Below, one piece after another: positions 43,700-53,131 of a stretch of 64,000 nucleotides of DNA (position 1 is the first letter of the stretch; each line of letters begins with the position of its first letter). This stretch comes from Agromyces protaetiae (GTDB lineage Bacteria; Actinomycetota; Actinomycetes; Actinomycetales; Microbacteriaceae), in the NCBI RefSeq assembly GCF_004135405.1, contig NZ_CP035491.1:124001-188000 (forward strand). The letters run 5' to 3'. The position numbers and the translations under genes are program-made. The notes below the pieces were generated by a model. The model saw only the letters and a list, made by a program, of their open reading frames with translations, made no database searches and was not told the origin of the DNA.

Positions 43700-45862
43700 C
43701 TACAACGTGCAAGAGACGCAGAGATCCAGCTCCGTGCCTTCGAGCGCCATCTGCCGTAGGCGGATGTAGTAGATCGTCTTGATCCCCTTCTTCCACGCGT
43801 AGATCTGCGCCTTGTTGATGTCGCGCGTCGTCGCGGTGTCTTTGAAGAAGAGCGTGAGCGAGAGGCCCTGGTCGACGTGCTGCGTCGCCGCCGCGTAGGT
43901 GTCGATGACCTTCTCATAGCCGATCTCGTACGCGTCCTGGTAGTACTCGAGGTTGTCGTTCGTCATGAACGCCGCCGGGTAGTACACGCGGCCGAGCTTG
44001 CCTTCCTTGCGGATCTCGATCTTCGACGCGATCGGGTGGATCGAGGCCGTCGAGTTGTTGATGTACGAGATCGAGCCGGTCGGCGGCACCGCCTGCAGGT
44101 TCTGGTTGTAGATGCCGTGCTCCTGCACCGATGCCTTGAGGGCGCGCCAGTCGTCTTGCGTCGGGATGTGCACACCGGATGTCTCGAACAGCTCGGCCAC
44201 TCGGGCCGTCGCCGGCAGCCATTCGCGGTCGGTGTACTTGTCGAAGAACTCGCCGCTCGCGTACTTCGAGTCGGCGAACCCGTCGAAGACCTCGCCGCGC
44301 TCGATCGCGATGCGGTTCGACGCGCGGAGCGCGTGGAAGAGCACCGTGTAGAAGTAGATGTTCGTGAAGTCGACACCCTCTTCGCTGCCGTAGAAGATGC
44401 GCTCGCGGGCGAGGTAGCCGTGCAGGTTCATCTGGCCGAGGCCGATCGCGTGCGACTTGTCGTTGCCGTCTTCGATCGAGCGGACCGACGTGATGTGCGA
44501 CTGGTTCGACACCGACGTGAGGCCGCGGATCGCCGTCTCGACGGTCTTGCCGAAGTCAGGGGCATCCATCGTGAGCGCGATGTTGAGCGAACCGAGGTTG
44601 CAGCTGATGTCCTTGCCGATCGCGGCATAGGACAGGTCTTCGTTGTACGTCGTCGGCGTGTTCACCTGCAGGATCTCGCTGCACAGGTTCGACATGTTGA
44701 TGCGGCCCTTGATCGGGTTCGCTTCGTTGACCGTGTCTTCGAACACGATGTACGGGTAGCCCGACTCGAACTGGATCTCGGCGAGGGTCTGGAAGAACTC
44801 GCGCGCGTTGATCTTCGTCTTCTTGATCCGTGCGTCGTTCACCATCTCGCGGTAGTGCTCGGTGATGGGCACGTCGCCGAACGGCTTGCCGTAGACGCGC
44901 TCGACGTCGTACGGCGAGAAGAGGTACATGTCCTCGTTGTTCTTCGCGAGCTCGAACGTGATGTCGGGCACGACGACGCCGAGGGAGAGCGTCTTGATGC
45001 GGATCTTCTCGTCGGCGTTCTCGCGCTTGGTGTCGAGGAACCGCATGATGTCGGGGTGATGCGCCGACAGGTACACGGCCCCGGCGCCCTGACGCGCACC
45101 GAGCTGGTTGGCGTAGCTGAAGCTGTCTTCGAGGAGCTTCATGACGGGGATGATGCCCGACGACTGGTTCTCGATCTGCTTGATGGGCGCACCCGACTCG
45201 CGGATGTTCGACAGCAGGAGCGCGACGCCGCCGCCGCGCTTGGAGAGCTGCAGCGACGAGTTGATGCCGCGCGAGATCGACTCCATGTTGTCTTCGATGC
45301 GGAGCAGGAAGCACGAGACGAGCTCGCCGCGCTGGGCCTTGCCCGTGTTGAGGAACGTCGGCGTCGCCGGCTGGAACCGACCCCCGATGATCTCCTCGAC
45401 GAGGTCGATCGCGAGCTGCTCGTCGCCCTGCGCGAGCCCGAGCGCGGTCATGACGACACGGTCTTCGAAGCGCTCGAGGTAGCGCTTGCCGTCGAACGTC
45501 TTGAGCGTGTAGCTCGTGTAGTACTTGAACGCGCCGAGGAAGGTCTCGAACCGGAACTTCTTCGAGTACGCGAGGTCGTTGAGCTTCTGGATGAACTCGA
45601 ACGAGTACTGCGCGAGCACCTCGGGCTCGTAGTACTCCTTCTCGACGAGGTAGTCGAGACGCTCCTTGAGCGAGTGGAAGAAGACCGTGTTCTGGTTGAC
45701 GTGCTGGAGGAAGTACTCGCGCGCCGCCTCGCGGTCTTTGTCGAACTGGATGCGCCCGTGCTCGTCGTACAGGTTCAGCATCGCGTTGAGCGAGTGGTAG
45801 TCCATCGTCTGACGGGGAGCCTCGATGAGCGTCACGCCGTCAACTGCTGCGTTGCTTGCCAA
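43700..45862 (-). CDS. nrdE: class Ib ribonucleotide reductase alpha subunit
   Basis: A 720-residue catalytic subunit. Signatures: YELL-like N-terminus [57 protein letters not shown] with an active-site Cys, [30 protein letters not shown] with the radical-site Cys, [10 protein letters not shown], and the C-terminal [10 protein letters not shown], whose Cys pair is reduced by NrdH. It converts NDPs to dNDPs. ATG 45862 lies within the end of nrdI (about 31 bases overlap), consistent with coupled translation. No in-frame interruption is seen, so the neighbouring endonuclease gene has not split it. Confidence 0.97.
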   Translation of the reverse strand: MASNAAVDGVTLIEAPRQTMDYHSLNAMLNLYDEHGRIQFDKDREAAREYFLQHVNQNTVFFHSLKERLDYLVEKEYYEPEVLAQYSFEFIQKLNDLAYSKKFRFETFLGAFKYYTSYTLKTFDGKRYLERFEDRVVMTALGLAQGDEQLAIDLVEEIIGGRFQPATPTFLNTGKAQRGELVSCFLLRIEDNMESISRGINSSLQLSKRGGGVALLLSNIRESGAPIKQIENQSSGIIPVMKLLEDSFSYANQLGARQGAGAVYLSAHHPDIMRFLDTKRENADEKIRIKTLSLGVVVPDITFELAKNNEDMYLFSPYDVERVYGKPFGDVPITEHYREMVNDARIKKTKINAREFFQTLAEIQFESGYPYIVFEDTVNEANPIKGRINMSNLCSEILQVNTPTTYNEDLSYAAIGKDISCNLGSLNIALTMDAPDFGKTVETAIRGLTSVSNQSHITSVRSIEDGNDKSHAIGLGQMNLHGYLARERIFYGSEEGVDFTNIYFYTVLFHALRASNRIAIERGEVFDGFADSKYASGEFFDKYTDREWLPATARVAELFETSGVHIPTQDDWRALKASVQEHGIYNQNLQAVPPTGSISYINNSTASIHPIASKIEIRKEGKLGRVYYPAAFMTNDNLEYYQDAYEIGYEKVIDTYAAATQHVDQGLSLTLFFKDTATTRDINKAQIYAWKKGIKTIYYIRLRQMALEGTELDLCVSCTL

Positions 45863-46248
45863 AATGCGTCCAATCCTTCGTCGACGGCGCGGACGTCGTC
45901 GGGTGTTCCGAATACTTCGAAGCGATAGAGGGTGGGCACCCCGGTCTTCGCGGCGATGATGTCGCCTGCGAGGCCGTAGCCGGTGCCGAAGTTCGTGTTG
46001 CCGGCGGCGATGACGCCGCGGAGGAGCGATCGGTTGTGCGGATCGTTGAGGAACCGGATGACCTGCTTCGGGACGGCGCCATTGCCGTCGCCACCGCCGT
46101 AGGTCGGCACGACGAGCACGTACGGCTCGTCGGCCCGGAGCGGCTCCTCACGGGGAAACAGCGGAATCCGGAGCGCCGGGCGACCCAGCTTCTCGATGAA
46201 CCGATGGGTGTTCCCCGAGACGCTCGAGAAGTAGACCAGGTTCGTCAT
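45832..46248 (-). CDS. nrdI: NrdI flavodoxin-like activator of ribonucleotide reductase
   Basis: A 138-residue flavoprotein: [19 protein letters not shown] is the FMN phosphate loop, [25 protein letters not shown] and [48 protein letters not shown] complete the NrdI fold. It delivers oxidant to the NrdF manganese centre. It lies 33 bases after nrdH and overlaps the nrdE start. Class Ib operons in actinobacteria normally have this H-I-E-F order, which is preserved here except for the insertion before nrdF. Confidence 0.95.
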   Translation of the reverse strand: MTNLVYFSSVSGNTHRFIEKLGRPALRIPLFPREEPLRADEPYVLVVPTYGGGDGNGAVPKQVIRFLNDPHNRSLLRGVIAAGNTNFGTGYGLAGDIIAAKTGVPTLYRFEVFGTPDDVRAVDEGLDAFWQATQQLTA

Positions 46249-46281
46249 GATGCGCTCACGGTCTCTGCCGACCGTCGCGGG

Positions 46282-46515
46282 TTACGCGAGACGCGAGGCC
46301 AGCTCGTCGATCTTGTCGGGGCGGAAGCCCGACCAGTGGTCTTCGTCGGTGATGACGACGGGAGCCTGGAGGTACCCCAGTTCCTTCACCTGCGCGAGGG
46401 CTGCCTCGTCGACAGAGAGGTCGAGCACTTCGTACTCGATGCCCTTGCTGTCGAGGGCGCGGTAGGTGGCGTTGCACTGCACGCAGGAAGGCTTGGTGTA
46501 GACCGTGACCGTCAT
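46282..46515 (-). CDS. nrdH: NrdH glutaredoxin-like redoxin
   Basis: A 77-residue thioredoxin-fold protein: TVYTKPSCVQCNATYRALD contains the C-V-Q-C active site, IEYEVLDLSVDE and LGYLQAPVVITDEDHWSGFRPDKIDEL with the cis-Pro (APVVI) complete it. ATG 46515 is preceded by AGGGGAA. It reduces NrdE via its C-terminal Cys pair, receiving electrons from thioredoxin reductase. First gene of the nrd operon; a 390-base regulatory region lies upstream. Confidence 0.96.
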   Translation of the reverse strand: MTVTVYTKPSCVQCNATYRALDSKGIEYEVLDLSVDEAALAQVKELGYLQAPVVITDEDHWSGFRPDKIDELASRLA

Positions 46516-46905
46516 GAGTTCCCCTCGTCGTTTCTGACTCCTGGAGGAGTCGTTTTCCCCCGAAAATGCTGGTGTGTGGTGAAGCTCTTCAATACTACAT
46601 CTTGTGTTCGCCGCCGGGTACGACCCCAAGATGATGTAGTTACATTCGTGTAGTTTTCCACCGAGTCATCCACAGTCCATCCCCAGCCGGATCCCCCCGT
46701 GACCCGCGGATTCTCGGGCTCTCGCCCGAGATTCTCCACAGCCCATCACGTCGCGAAAATCTCGACCTGTGAATGGATGCCGGGCGTGTCGCGATTCCGA
46801 CCGATTGGGCCTTTCACACACGCCGACCACTACATCTGGTGTTGCACCCACAACGATGCCACTCCCCACCGACATCGTCGGCGGGAGACATCCGCCCGTC
46901 GCCGC
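46516..46905 (-). promoter_or_regulatory. nrd operon regulatory region: NrdR-like boxes, DnaA-like boxes and hairpin
   Basis: This 390-base stretch has no gene. ACTACATCTTGTGT (46594-46607) and ACTACATCTGGTGT (46829-46842) are nearly identical and resemble actinobacterial NrdR boxes; AGTTACATTCGTGT (46638-46651) is a further, weaker match. TCATCCACA (46666-46674) and TTCTCCACA (46732-46740) are each one base from the DnaA box TTATCCACA. A hairpin CTCGGGC-TCTC-GCCCGAG lies at 46713-46730. AT-rich text at 46590-46660 is probably the core promoter. I infer joint NrdR and DnaA control of dNTP supply, as known for other nrd operons. Confidence 0.6.
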
Positions 46906-47487
46906 TCAGCCCTTCGCGGACTTCGCGGCCGCCTTCGCGGCCTGCTTCGTCGCCCGCACCTTCGCGAGCGACTCGGGGCTCACGATGTCGGCGACCGAGC
47001 GGAACGAGCCGTCCTCGCCGTACGCGCCGGCCGCCTCGCGCCAGCCCGGAGCGGCGAGCCCGCACTGCTTGCCGAGGAGCGCGAGGAAGATGCGCGCCTT
47101 CTGGTCGCCGAAGCCGGGCAAGGCCTTCAGTCGCTTGAGCACCTCGGCGCCCGACGGGTCGCCGTGCGTCCAGATGGCGGATGCCTCGTCGCCCCACTCG
47201 TCGCGCACGGCGACCGCGAGCGCCTGCACGCGACCGGCCATCGACCCCGGGTAACGGTGCACCGCGGGCGTCTGCTTGAACACGTCGACGAGCTTCTCGG
47301 GGTCGGTCGCCGCGATCTCGCGCGGGTCGATCGAGCCGAGCCGCTCACGGATCTTCTCAGGCCCGGCGAACGCCGTCTCCATCGCGACCTGCTGGTCGAG
47401 GAGCATGCCGACGAGGAGCGCGAACGCATCGCCCGACAACAGTTCGTCGGCGGCGGCGTCGCCCGTGATGTGGAGTGCGTGTGCCAT
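46906..47487 (-). CDS. HhH-GPD-type base excision repair family protein
   Basis: A 193-residue protein starting at ATG 47487 after AAGGAT. Its fold follows the HhH-GPD glycosylase plan: AFALLVGMLLDQQVAMETAF (helix before the hairpin, with the characteristic 'LLDQQV'), and LKRLKALPGFGDQKARIFLALLGKQCG, a helix-hairpin-helix DNA-binding element (LPGFGDQKA). No FeS-cluster cysteines are visible. The C-terminal tail is Lys/Ala-rich (KVRATKQAAKAAAKSAKG), histone-like, likely aiding DNA contact. Known in actinobacteria as a Fe-S-free HhH-GPD protein; the exact base removed is unknown. Confidence 0.82.
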   Translation of the reverse strand: MAHALHITGDAAADELLSGDAFALLVGMLLDQQVAMETAFAGPEKIRERLGSIDPREIAATDPEKLVDVFKQTPAVHRYPGSMAGRVQALAVAVRDEWGDEASAIWTHGDPSGAEVLKRLKALPGFGDQKARIFLALLGKQCGLAAPGWREAAGAYGEDGSFRSVADIVSPESLAKVRATKQAAKAAAKSAKG

Positions 47488-47633
47488 GCGAACTATCCTT
47501 CCACCCCGAGACATCCGTCTCTCTTGCAGAGTGCGGGACCTACCCTGATCCACCGGACCCCGGACATCCGCGCGCCCTCGGATCATGCATGGTCCCTCGC
47601 GGCGCCCGATCGAGTCGCACCAGCCCGACCGCC

Positions 47634-48578
47634 TCAGCGCCTCGGCACGCCGAACTCGCTCAGCAGCGCGAACAGCTCACGAGGAGTGTTCGCGACCGTC
47701 CAGTCCCACCGCGCAACCCGCTCCCCCAGCCGGCGCAGCGCGTCTTCGCGGCGCTTCTCGTCGAAGAGCACGGCCGCCGTATCCCGGCCGCTCAAGTCGA
47801 GGCTGCGTGAGTACTTGATGCGGCCGTCGAACTCGCCGATGAGCCGGAGCGCCCGCCAGTAGAAGTCGACGAGCGCGTACGAGCCGAGAATGCCGTCGAA
47901 CCGCACCTGGAGTTCGGGAGCCACGAATCCCAGCAGGTGGATCTGTGCACGGCTCAGCGACTCGCCGGCGCTACCCGACCGGCCGTCGCCGAACTCGATG
48001 GCCGCCTGCGCCATGCGATGCCCGCGCGCGGGCGCGATGAGGTCGAGTTCGGCGAGGAGCGACTCGACCGTGATCCCCCGGGCGAGCGCCGCATCGATCA
48101 TCGCCACCGCGCGTGCGAACGGTTCGGTCGCGGCGACGTCGACGAGGGTCCGCACGAGCGACGTGCACCGCACGCCGTCGATCACCACGGGTTCGGGCTC
48201 GGGGCCCGCGCGGTGCACGACGACTTGCGGAGTGCGCCGCCCTCCCGAGCGGTCGGTGTCGACGAGGTGCACGGCGTCGGGCCTGCGTCCGATGATCGGG
48301 AGCCCATGCCAGGCCGCGGCCGACACATGAGACAGTGTGACGGGATGCCGCGCGGCGAGCACAGCACCCCCGATACGCAGTCGATATCGCTCGTCGGGGC
48401 CAGCCGCGTCCCACAGTGCACGGCGCACGTACGCACCGCTGCGCACGCGCACGAGGTCGCCGCGCTGGACGCGTTTCGCGAGCTCGCGCGGGTGCACCCC
48501 GAGCTCTCGGAGCACGGCCGCTCGCATGATGCCGCGACCCTGGGTCTCGGCGAGGTCGTAGGGGTCCATGCGGGCCAT
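47634..48578 (-). CDS. AbiEi-type winged-helix protein with Vsr/DUF559-like nuclease C-terminus
   Basis: Start ATG 48578 or 48569; 314 residues from the former. The N-terminal part (GIMRAAVLRELGVHPRELAKRVQRGDLVRVRSGAYVRRAL...ALSHVSAAAWHGLP) matches the AbiEi-type antitoxin winged helix. The C-terminal 110 residues (ESLSRAQIHLLGF...VDFYWRALRLIGEFDGRIKYSR...KRREDALRRLGERVARW) look like a Vsr/DUF559 PD-(D/E)xK fold: Glu in 'GESLSR', Asp in 'VDFYW', Glu in 'IGEFDG' and a Lys/Arg run. No AbiEii toxin gene is adjacent, so it is an orphan; such fusions are frequent in actinobacteria with unknown role, possibly defence. Confidence 0.75.
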   Translation of the reverse strand: MARMDPYDLAETQGRGIMRAAVLRELGVHPRELAKRVQRGDLVRVRSGAYVRRALWDAAGPDERYRLRIGGAVLAARHPVTLSHVSAAAWHGLPIIGRRPDAVHLVDTDRSGGRRTPQVVVHRAGPEPEPVVIDGVRCTSLVRTLVDVAATEPFARAVAMIDAALARGITVESLLAELDLIAPARGHRMAQAAIEFGDGRSGSAGESLSRAQIHLLGFVAPELQVRFDGILGSYALVDFYWRALRLIGEFDGRIKYSRSLDLSGRDTAAVLFDEKRREDALRRLGERVARWDWTVANTPRELFALLSEFGVPRR

Positions 48579-48879
48579 CGTCGCGCCGCGCGATCGTCGG
48601 ATGCCTCGGAGCCCCCGCTCCTCGAACACCCCGCGTGCTCCTCGCGCTGTGGAGGAGCAGACCTCCATCGCGCCGAGGGACCGCTCGTGATCCGAGGGCG
48701 CGAGGAGAAGCCTGTGCCGTCGGATCAGACGGGGTCGGTCGCGCGAAGAGGGCGGATGCCACGGCACGCGCCGAACGAGCGGCGCGCACCCCGAGGCATC
48801 CGAACACGCGAAGCGGCCCCCGCCCCGGGAACCGGGACGGGGGCCGCGCTTCGCAAAGCGGAGCAGAGGCGAACGCTGC
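48579..48879. other. gene-free spacer between AbiEi-like gene and sugar transporter operon
   Basis: About 300 bases with no supported gene; frames across it lack normal codon bias. It contains the upstream region of the AbiEi-like gene, two copies of the dispersed 10-mer (48599-48608 and 48791-48800) and the terminator of the ABC transporter operon near its right end. I see no RNA gene in it. Confidence 0.6.
48808..48853 (-). terminator. terminator of the sugar ABC transporter operon
   Basis: A GC-rich hairpin with arms CGAAGCGGCCCCCG-CCCGG and complementary CCGGG-CGGGGGCCGC-CTTCG around a GAA loop, with a small bulge and one mismatch, lies 26 bases after the sugar-binding protein stop on the minus strand. 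Confidence 0.75.
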
Positions 48880-50001
48880 TTAGGAAGCGGCCTTCACGAT
48901 CTCGAGGAGCGACGGCACGTTCGCGTACGCCTCGAGCGCGTTCTCCTTGGTGACGATGACCGGAGCGAGGAGGTACGCCGGAACGACCTTCACACCGTTG
49001 TCGTACTGCTCGGTGTCGTTGACGTCGACCTCTTCGCCGCGCTGGAGCTGGCCGATCATCTTGATCGTCTGCTCGACGAGGAGCGTGGTGTCCTTGTTGA
49101 TCGTCGAGAACTGCTCACCCGCCATGATCGACTTGACCGACTCGACCTCGGAGTCCTGACCGGTCACCGTGATCTTCGTGATGTCCTTGCCGGCCTGGTT
49201 GATCGAGGTGATGATCGCGCGGGCGAGCGTGTCGTTGGGCGAGAGGACGCCGTCGATGGCGGCCGTGCCGTAGTTCGCAGCGAGGAGCGAGTCCATGCGG
49301 CTCTGGGCGTTCTCGGCCTCCCAGCCCTGGGTCGCGGTCTGCTGGATGTCGGTCTGGCCCGACACGACGACGAGCGTGCCGTCGTCGATCTTCGGCTGGA
49401 GGACGTCCATCGCGCCGTTGAAGAAGACACCCGAGTTCGCGTCGTCGGGCGAGCCCGAGAACAGCTCGATGTTCCACGGAGCGGCGTGGCCCGAGCGCTG
49501 CTCGAGGCCGTCGAGGAGCGCCTGGCCCTGGAGCTGGCCGACCTTGAAGTTGTCGAACGCGACGTAGAAGTCGACGTTCGGCGTGTTCTCGATGAGCCGG
49601 TCGTAGGCGATGATCTTGACGCCCGCGTCGGCCGCCTGCTGGAGCTGCGTACCGAGCTGCTTGCCGTCCTTGGCGCCGATGACGATGACCTTCGCGCCGT
49701 TGGTGACCATGGCCGAGATCTGGTTCTGCTGCTCCGCGACGGTGTTCGAGGCGGGGGCGTACTGCACGTCGGGGTTGAAGCCGGCGTCCTTGAGGCCCTG
49801 CGTGAACAGGTCGCCCGCGAGCACCCAGTTCTCCGAGGTCTTGTCGGGCAGTGCGACGCCGATGGTGGCGTCGGCCGCGAAGCCGCCGGCAGCGGCGGTC
49901 TCGTCACCGGCCGAGGTGCCGCCGCGTTCCGACGAGCATCCGGTGAGGGCGAGTGCAGTCGCCGCCGCGAGGGCGGTCGCCGCCAAAGCGAGTCTCTTCA
50001 T
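48880..50001 (-). CDS. sugar ABC transporter substrate-binding lipoprotein (ChvE/XylF-like)
   Basis: A 373-residue periplasmic-binding-protein-type lipoprotein: signal MKRLALAATALAAATALALTGC with lipobox ALTGC. The mature part is a type I sugar-binding fold: ATIGVALPDKTSENWVLAGDLFTQGLKDAGF, ISAMVTNGAKVIVIGAKDGKQLG and VKIIAYDRLIENTPNVDFYVAFDN, DGVLSPNDTLARAIITSINQAG. The GVALPDKTSENWV and YDRLI motifs are typical of ChvE/xylose/arabinose-type proteins. With the ATPase and permease it forms a CUT2-type importer of a monosaccharide. It is third in a four-gene control unit with a LacI regulator upstream. Confidence 0.92.
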   Translation of the reverse strand: MKRLALAATALAAATALALTGCSSERGGTSAGDETAAAGGFAADATIGVALPDKTSENWVLAGDLFTQGLKDAGFNPDVQYAPASNTVAEQQNQISAMVTNGAKVIVIGAKDGKQLGTQLQQAADAGVKIIAYDRLIENTPNVDFYVAFDNFKVGQLQGQALLDGLEQRSGHAAPWNIELFSGSPDDANSGVFFNGAMDVLQPKIDDGTLVVVSGQTDIQQTATQGWEAENAQSRMDSLLAANYGTAAIDGVLSPNDTLARAIITSINQAGKDITKITVTGQDSEVESVKSIMAGEQFSTINKDTTLLVEQTIKMIGQLQRGEEVDVNDTEQYDNGVKVVPAYLLAPVIVTKENALEAYANVPSLLEIVKAAS

Positions 50002-50060
50002 TGATGTGTCACTTTCTTCTCTTGGTTGGGTGAGGCGAATCCGGATGTCCCGGCCACGTG

Positions 50061-51419
50061 CTACTTCTGCACGAGGTCGGCCGGAATGCTCGTCTCATTG
50101 GTCCCGGCCGACGGCACGACGGCGGGAGGTTCGGGGGACTCGACTCGGGCGGCGCGTCGGCGCGACCAGATGCCGAGGATGGATGCTCCGCCGCCGCGGC
50201 GGCTGAGGACGTCGACCGCGACCGCGAGCAGGAGCACGAGGCCCTTGATGATCTGCACGAGGTCGGCGCCGACGCCGAGGAGCTGGAGGCCGTTGTTCAG
50301 GAACGCCATCACGAGACCACCGATGATCGAGCCGATCACGGTGCCGATGCCGCCCGAGACGGCCGCGCCGCCGATGAACACGGCCGCGATGGCGTCGAGC
50401 TCCCAGCCGTTGCCGTCCTGCGGGCCGGAGGCCGTCGAACGGGCGACGAAGATCATGCCCGCGAGCGAGGCCAGCACCGACATGTTCATCATGACGAAGA
50501 AGTCGACGCGGCGGTCCTTGACGCCCGAGAGGCTCGCCGCGAGGCGGTTGCCGCCGACGGCGTAGATGTGGCGGCCGAAGACCGTGTTGTTCGTGACGAA
50601 CGAGTAGATGATGACGAGCACGACGAGGATGACGCCCGAGACCGGGAAGCTCGTGCCGGGGCGGCCCGTCGCGAACAGGTAGGCGGCCCAGAGGATGACA
50701 CCCGAGAGGACGACGACCTTGACGATGCTGACCCATGCCGGCGCCATGTCCGAACCCGTGCGCTTCTGCTGCGCCCGGAGGCGGAACTCGTGCCAGATGA
50801 TCCACGCGACGCCGAGGAGGCCGAGGAGCATCGTGAGCACGTTGAAGTTCAGCGGGATCGGCAGTTCGGGCAGGTAGCCGGCGCCGATGTAGGTGAAGTC
50901 CTGCGGCACGGGGGTCGTGGTCGACTGGCCGATCCACTGGTTGCCGCCGCGGAAGATGAGCATGCCGGCCAATGTCACGATGAACGCGGGCACCCCGACG
51001 TACGCCACCCAGAAACCCTGCCAAGCGCCGATGAGCGCGCCGACGACGAGGCCGAGGACGATCGCGAGCGGCCAGGGGAGGTTCCAGTCCGCCATCGCCT
51101 TCGCGACGACGATGCCCGTGAACGCCGCGACCGAACCGACCGACAGGTCGATGTGGCCCATGATGATGACCATCACCATGCCGATCGCGAGGATCAGGAT
51201 GTAGGAGTACTGGTTGACGACGTTGATGAGGTTCGTCGACGAGAGGGTGAGGCCCTGGCCCTTGTAGATGAAGGTCAGCAGCTGGAACAGCGCGATGATG
51301 ACGATCAGGCTGCCGAGGATGCCGAACTGGTGCGCGCTCGACTGGCCGCTGCCGAACACCTTCTTGATGTCGGAGAGGCCGCCGCGCTTCTTCTCGGTGG
51401 AGACGCTCTGGGTGCTCAT
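50061..51419 (-). CDS. sugar ABC transporter permease (GguB/XylH-like)
   Basis: A 452-residue permease with about ten hydrophobic helices: [55 protein letters not shown] and [28 protein letters not shown] is the EAA-like CUT2 loop. [32 protein letters not shown] near residue 300 is the conserved segment of XylH/RbsC/GguB. A long cytosolic tail ends the protein ([26 protein letters not shown]). The start overlaps the ATPase stop (ATGA). It forms the transmembrane pore of the importer. Confidence 0.92.
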   Translation of the reverse strand: MSTQSVSTEKKRGGLSDIKKVFGSGQSSAHQFGILGSLIVIIALFQLLTFIYKGQGLTLSSTNLINVVNQYSYILILAIGMVMVIIMGHIDLSVGSVAAFTGIVVAKAMADWNLPWPLAIVLGLVVGALIGAWQGFWVAYVGVPAFIVTLAGMLIFRGGNQWIGQSTTTPVPQDFTYIGAGYLPELPIPLNFNVLTMLLGLLGVAWIIWHEFRLRAQQKRTGSDMAPAWVSIVKVVVLSGVILWAAYLFATGRPGTSFPVSGVILVVLVIIYSFVTNNTVFGRHIYAVGGNRLAASLSGVKDRRVDFFVMMNMSVLASLAGMIFVARSTASGPQDGNGWELDAIAAVFIGGAAVSGGIGTVIGSIIGGLVMAFLNNGLQLLGVGADLVQIIKGLVLLLAVAVDVLSRRGGGASILGIWSRRRAARVESPEPPAVVPSAGTNETSIPADLVQK

Positions 51420-52975
51420 GCGTTCGCCTTCTTCTTTGCGGAGGTCATGCTGCGCATGAGGTTCTCCGGGGTCGCTTCGGATGCGGGGATGTCGTCGGTG
51501 ATCTGGCCCTCGAAGACCGTGTAGATGCGGTCGGCGATGCCGAGGAGTTCGGGCAGCTCGCTCGAGATGAGGATGACGCCCTTCCCCTGCGCGGCGAGGT
51601 CCTGGATGATCGTGTAGATCTCGTACTTCGCGCCGACGTCGATGCCGCGAGTGGGCTCGTCGAGGATCAGCAGGTCGGGGTCGGTGAACATCCACTTCGC
51701 GAGGACGACCTTCTGCTGGTTGCCGCCCGAGAGCTTGGAGACGCCGACCTCGACGTCGGGGGTCTTGATGCGCAGGCGCTTGCGGTAGTCCTCGGCGATG
51801 CCGTGCTCCTGCGAGCCGTCGATGACGCCGCGCTTGGAGATCTTCGAGAGCTTGGCCGAGACGATCGAGCGCTTGATCGTGTCGAGGAGGTTGAGGCCGA
51901 GCACCTTGCGGTCTTCGCTCACGTAGGCGAGGCCGTGGTCGATCGCCGCCTCGACGTTCTTGAGCTCGATCTCCTGGCCGTCCTTGACGATCGTGCCCGA
52001 GATGTAGTTGCCGTAGGAGCGGCCGAAGATGCTCATCGCGAGCTCGGTGCGGCCTGCGCCCATGAGTCCCGCGAGGCCGACGATCTCACCGCGGCGCACT
52101 TCGATGTTCGAGCCCTTGGCGACGAGGCGTTCGGGGATCTGCGGGTGCTGGATCGTCCAGTCCTTGACCTGGAAGAACACGTCGCCGATCTTGGGCGTGC
52201 GGTCGGGGAAGCGGCTCTCGAGCGAGCGGCCGACCATGCCGCGGATGATGCGGTCCTCGTCGACGCCGCCGCCCGCGACGTCGAGCGTCTCGATCGAGCG
52301 GCCGTCGCGGATGATCGTGATCTCGTCGGCGATCTGCTCGATCTCGTTGAGCTTGTGGCTGATGATGATCGATGCGATGCCCTTGGCCTTGAGGCCGAGG
52401 ATGAGGTCGAGCAGGTGCTGCGAGTCGTCCTCGTTGAGGGCCGCCGTGGGCTCGTCGAGGATGAGCAGCTTGACGTTCTTCGCGAGCGCCTTGGCGATCT
52501 CGACGAGCTGCTGCTTGCCGACGCCGAGGTGCTTGACCTGCGTGTCGGGGTTCTCGTCGAGGCCGACGCGGGCGAGCAGGTCGACGGCGTCCTGCTTGGC
52601 CTTGATCCAGTCGATGCGGACGCCGCGGGTCATCTCGTTGCCGAGGAAGATGTTCTCGGTGATCGAGAGCTCGGGGATGAGCGCGAGCTCCTGGTGGATG
52701 ATCGCGATGCCCGCCTTCTCGGAGGCCCGAATGTCCTTGAACTCGACGAGTTCGCCGCGGAACCAGATCTCACCCGTGTAGGTGCCCGCGGGGTAGACGC
52801 CCGAGAGGACCTTCATGAGCGTCGACTTGCCGGCGCCGTTCTCCCCACAGATCGCGTGGATCTCGGCGGCCCGAACCGTGATGGAGACGTCCGAGAGCGC
52901 CTTGACGCCCGGGAACTCCTTCGTGATCGACCGCATCTCGAGGATGGGCGGCTGCATACGCGCCTCGTCGTTCAC
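51416..52975 (-). CDS. sugar ABC transporter ATP-binding protein (tandem cassettes, GguA/XylG-like)
   Basis: A 519-residue double ATPase. First cassette: Walker [14 protein letters not shown], signature [17 protein letters not shown], Walker [12 protein letters not shown]. Second cassette: [34 protein letters not shown] and [21 protein letters not shown]. This two-fold arrangement is standard for CUT2 sugar transporters. I place the start at GTG 52975 (GAGGT upstream) with ATG 52957 as an alternative. It drives uptake by ATP hydrolysis with the permease and ChvE-like protein. An operator for the upstream LacI regulator lies in its promoter. Confidence 0.92.
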   Translation of the reverse strand: MNDEARMQPPILEMRSITKEFPGVKALSDVSITVRAAEIHAICGENGAGKSTLMKVLSGVYPAGTYTGEIWFRGELVEFKDIRASEKAGIAIIHQELALIPELSITENIFLGNEMTRGVRIDWIKAKQDAVDLLARVGLDENPDTQVKHLGVGKQQLVEIAKALAKNVKLLILDEPTAALNEDDSQHLLDLILGLKAKGIASIIISHKLNEIEQIADEITIIRDGRSIETLDVAGGGVDEDRIIRGMVGRSLESRFPDRTPKIGDVFFQVKDWTIQHPQIPERLVAKGSNIEVRRGEIVGLAGLMGAGRTELAMSIFGRSYGNYISGTIVKDGQEIELKNVEAAIDHGLAYVSEDRKVLGLNLLDTIKRSIVSAKLSKISKRGVIDGSQEHGIAEDYRKRLRIKTPDVEVGVSKLSGGNQQKVVLAKWMFTDPDLLILDEPTRGIDVGAKYEIYTIIQDLAAQGKGVILISSELPELLGIADRIYTVFEGQITDDIPASEATPENLMRSMTSAKKKANA

Positions 52976-53023
52976 GCTGACCTCGCTGTCGTCAATCGGG
53001 TTGGAGCAGGGGTTTTCCGGTCG

Positions 53024-53037
53024 TGTGACCGTTCACA
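53024..53037. promoter_or_regulatory. LacI-type operator of the sugar transporter operon
   Basis: TGTGACCGTTCACA is one base from a perfect 14-base palindrome (TGTGAACGTTCACA). It lies 49 bases before the ATPase start and matches a second site (54188-54201) upstream of the LacI gene. A TTGACA-like -35 element is nearby on the minus strand. Confidence 0.7.
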
Positions 53038-53131
53038 TCGCAGATAATCGTGCATCTCGTCCCTCCTTGTGTCAAATCCCTCGTATTACAGCTCGGCAAC
53101 GATCGAGTGTGCGGCCCGTTACGGCGCAAAA

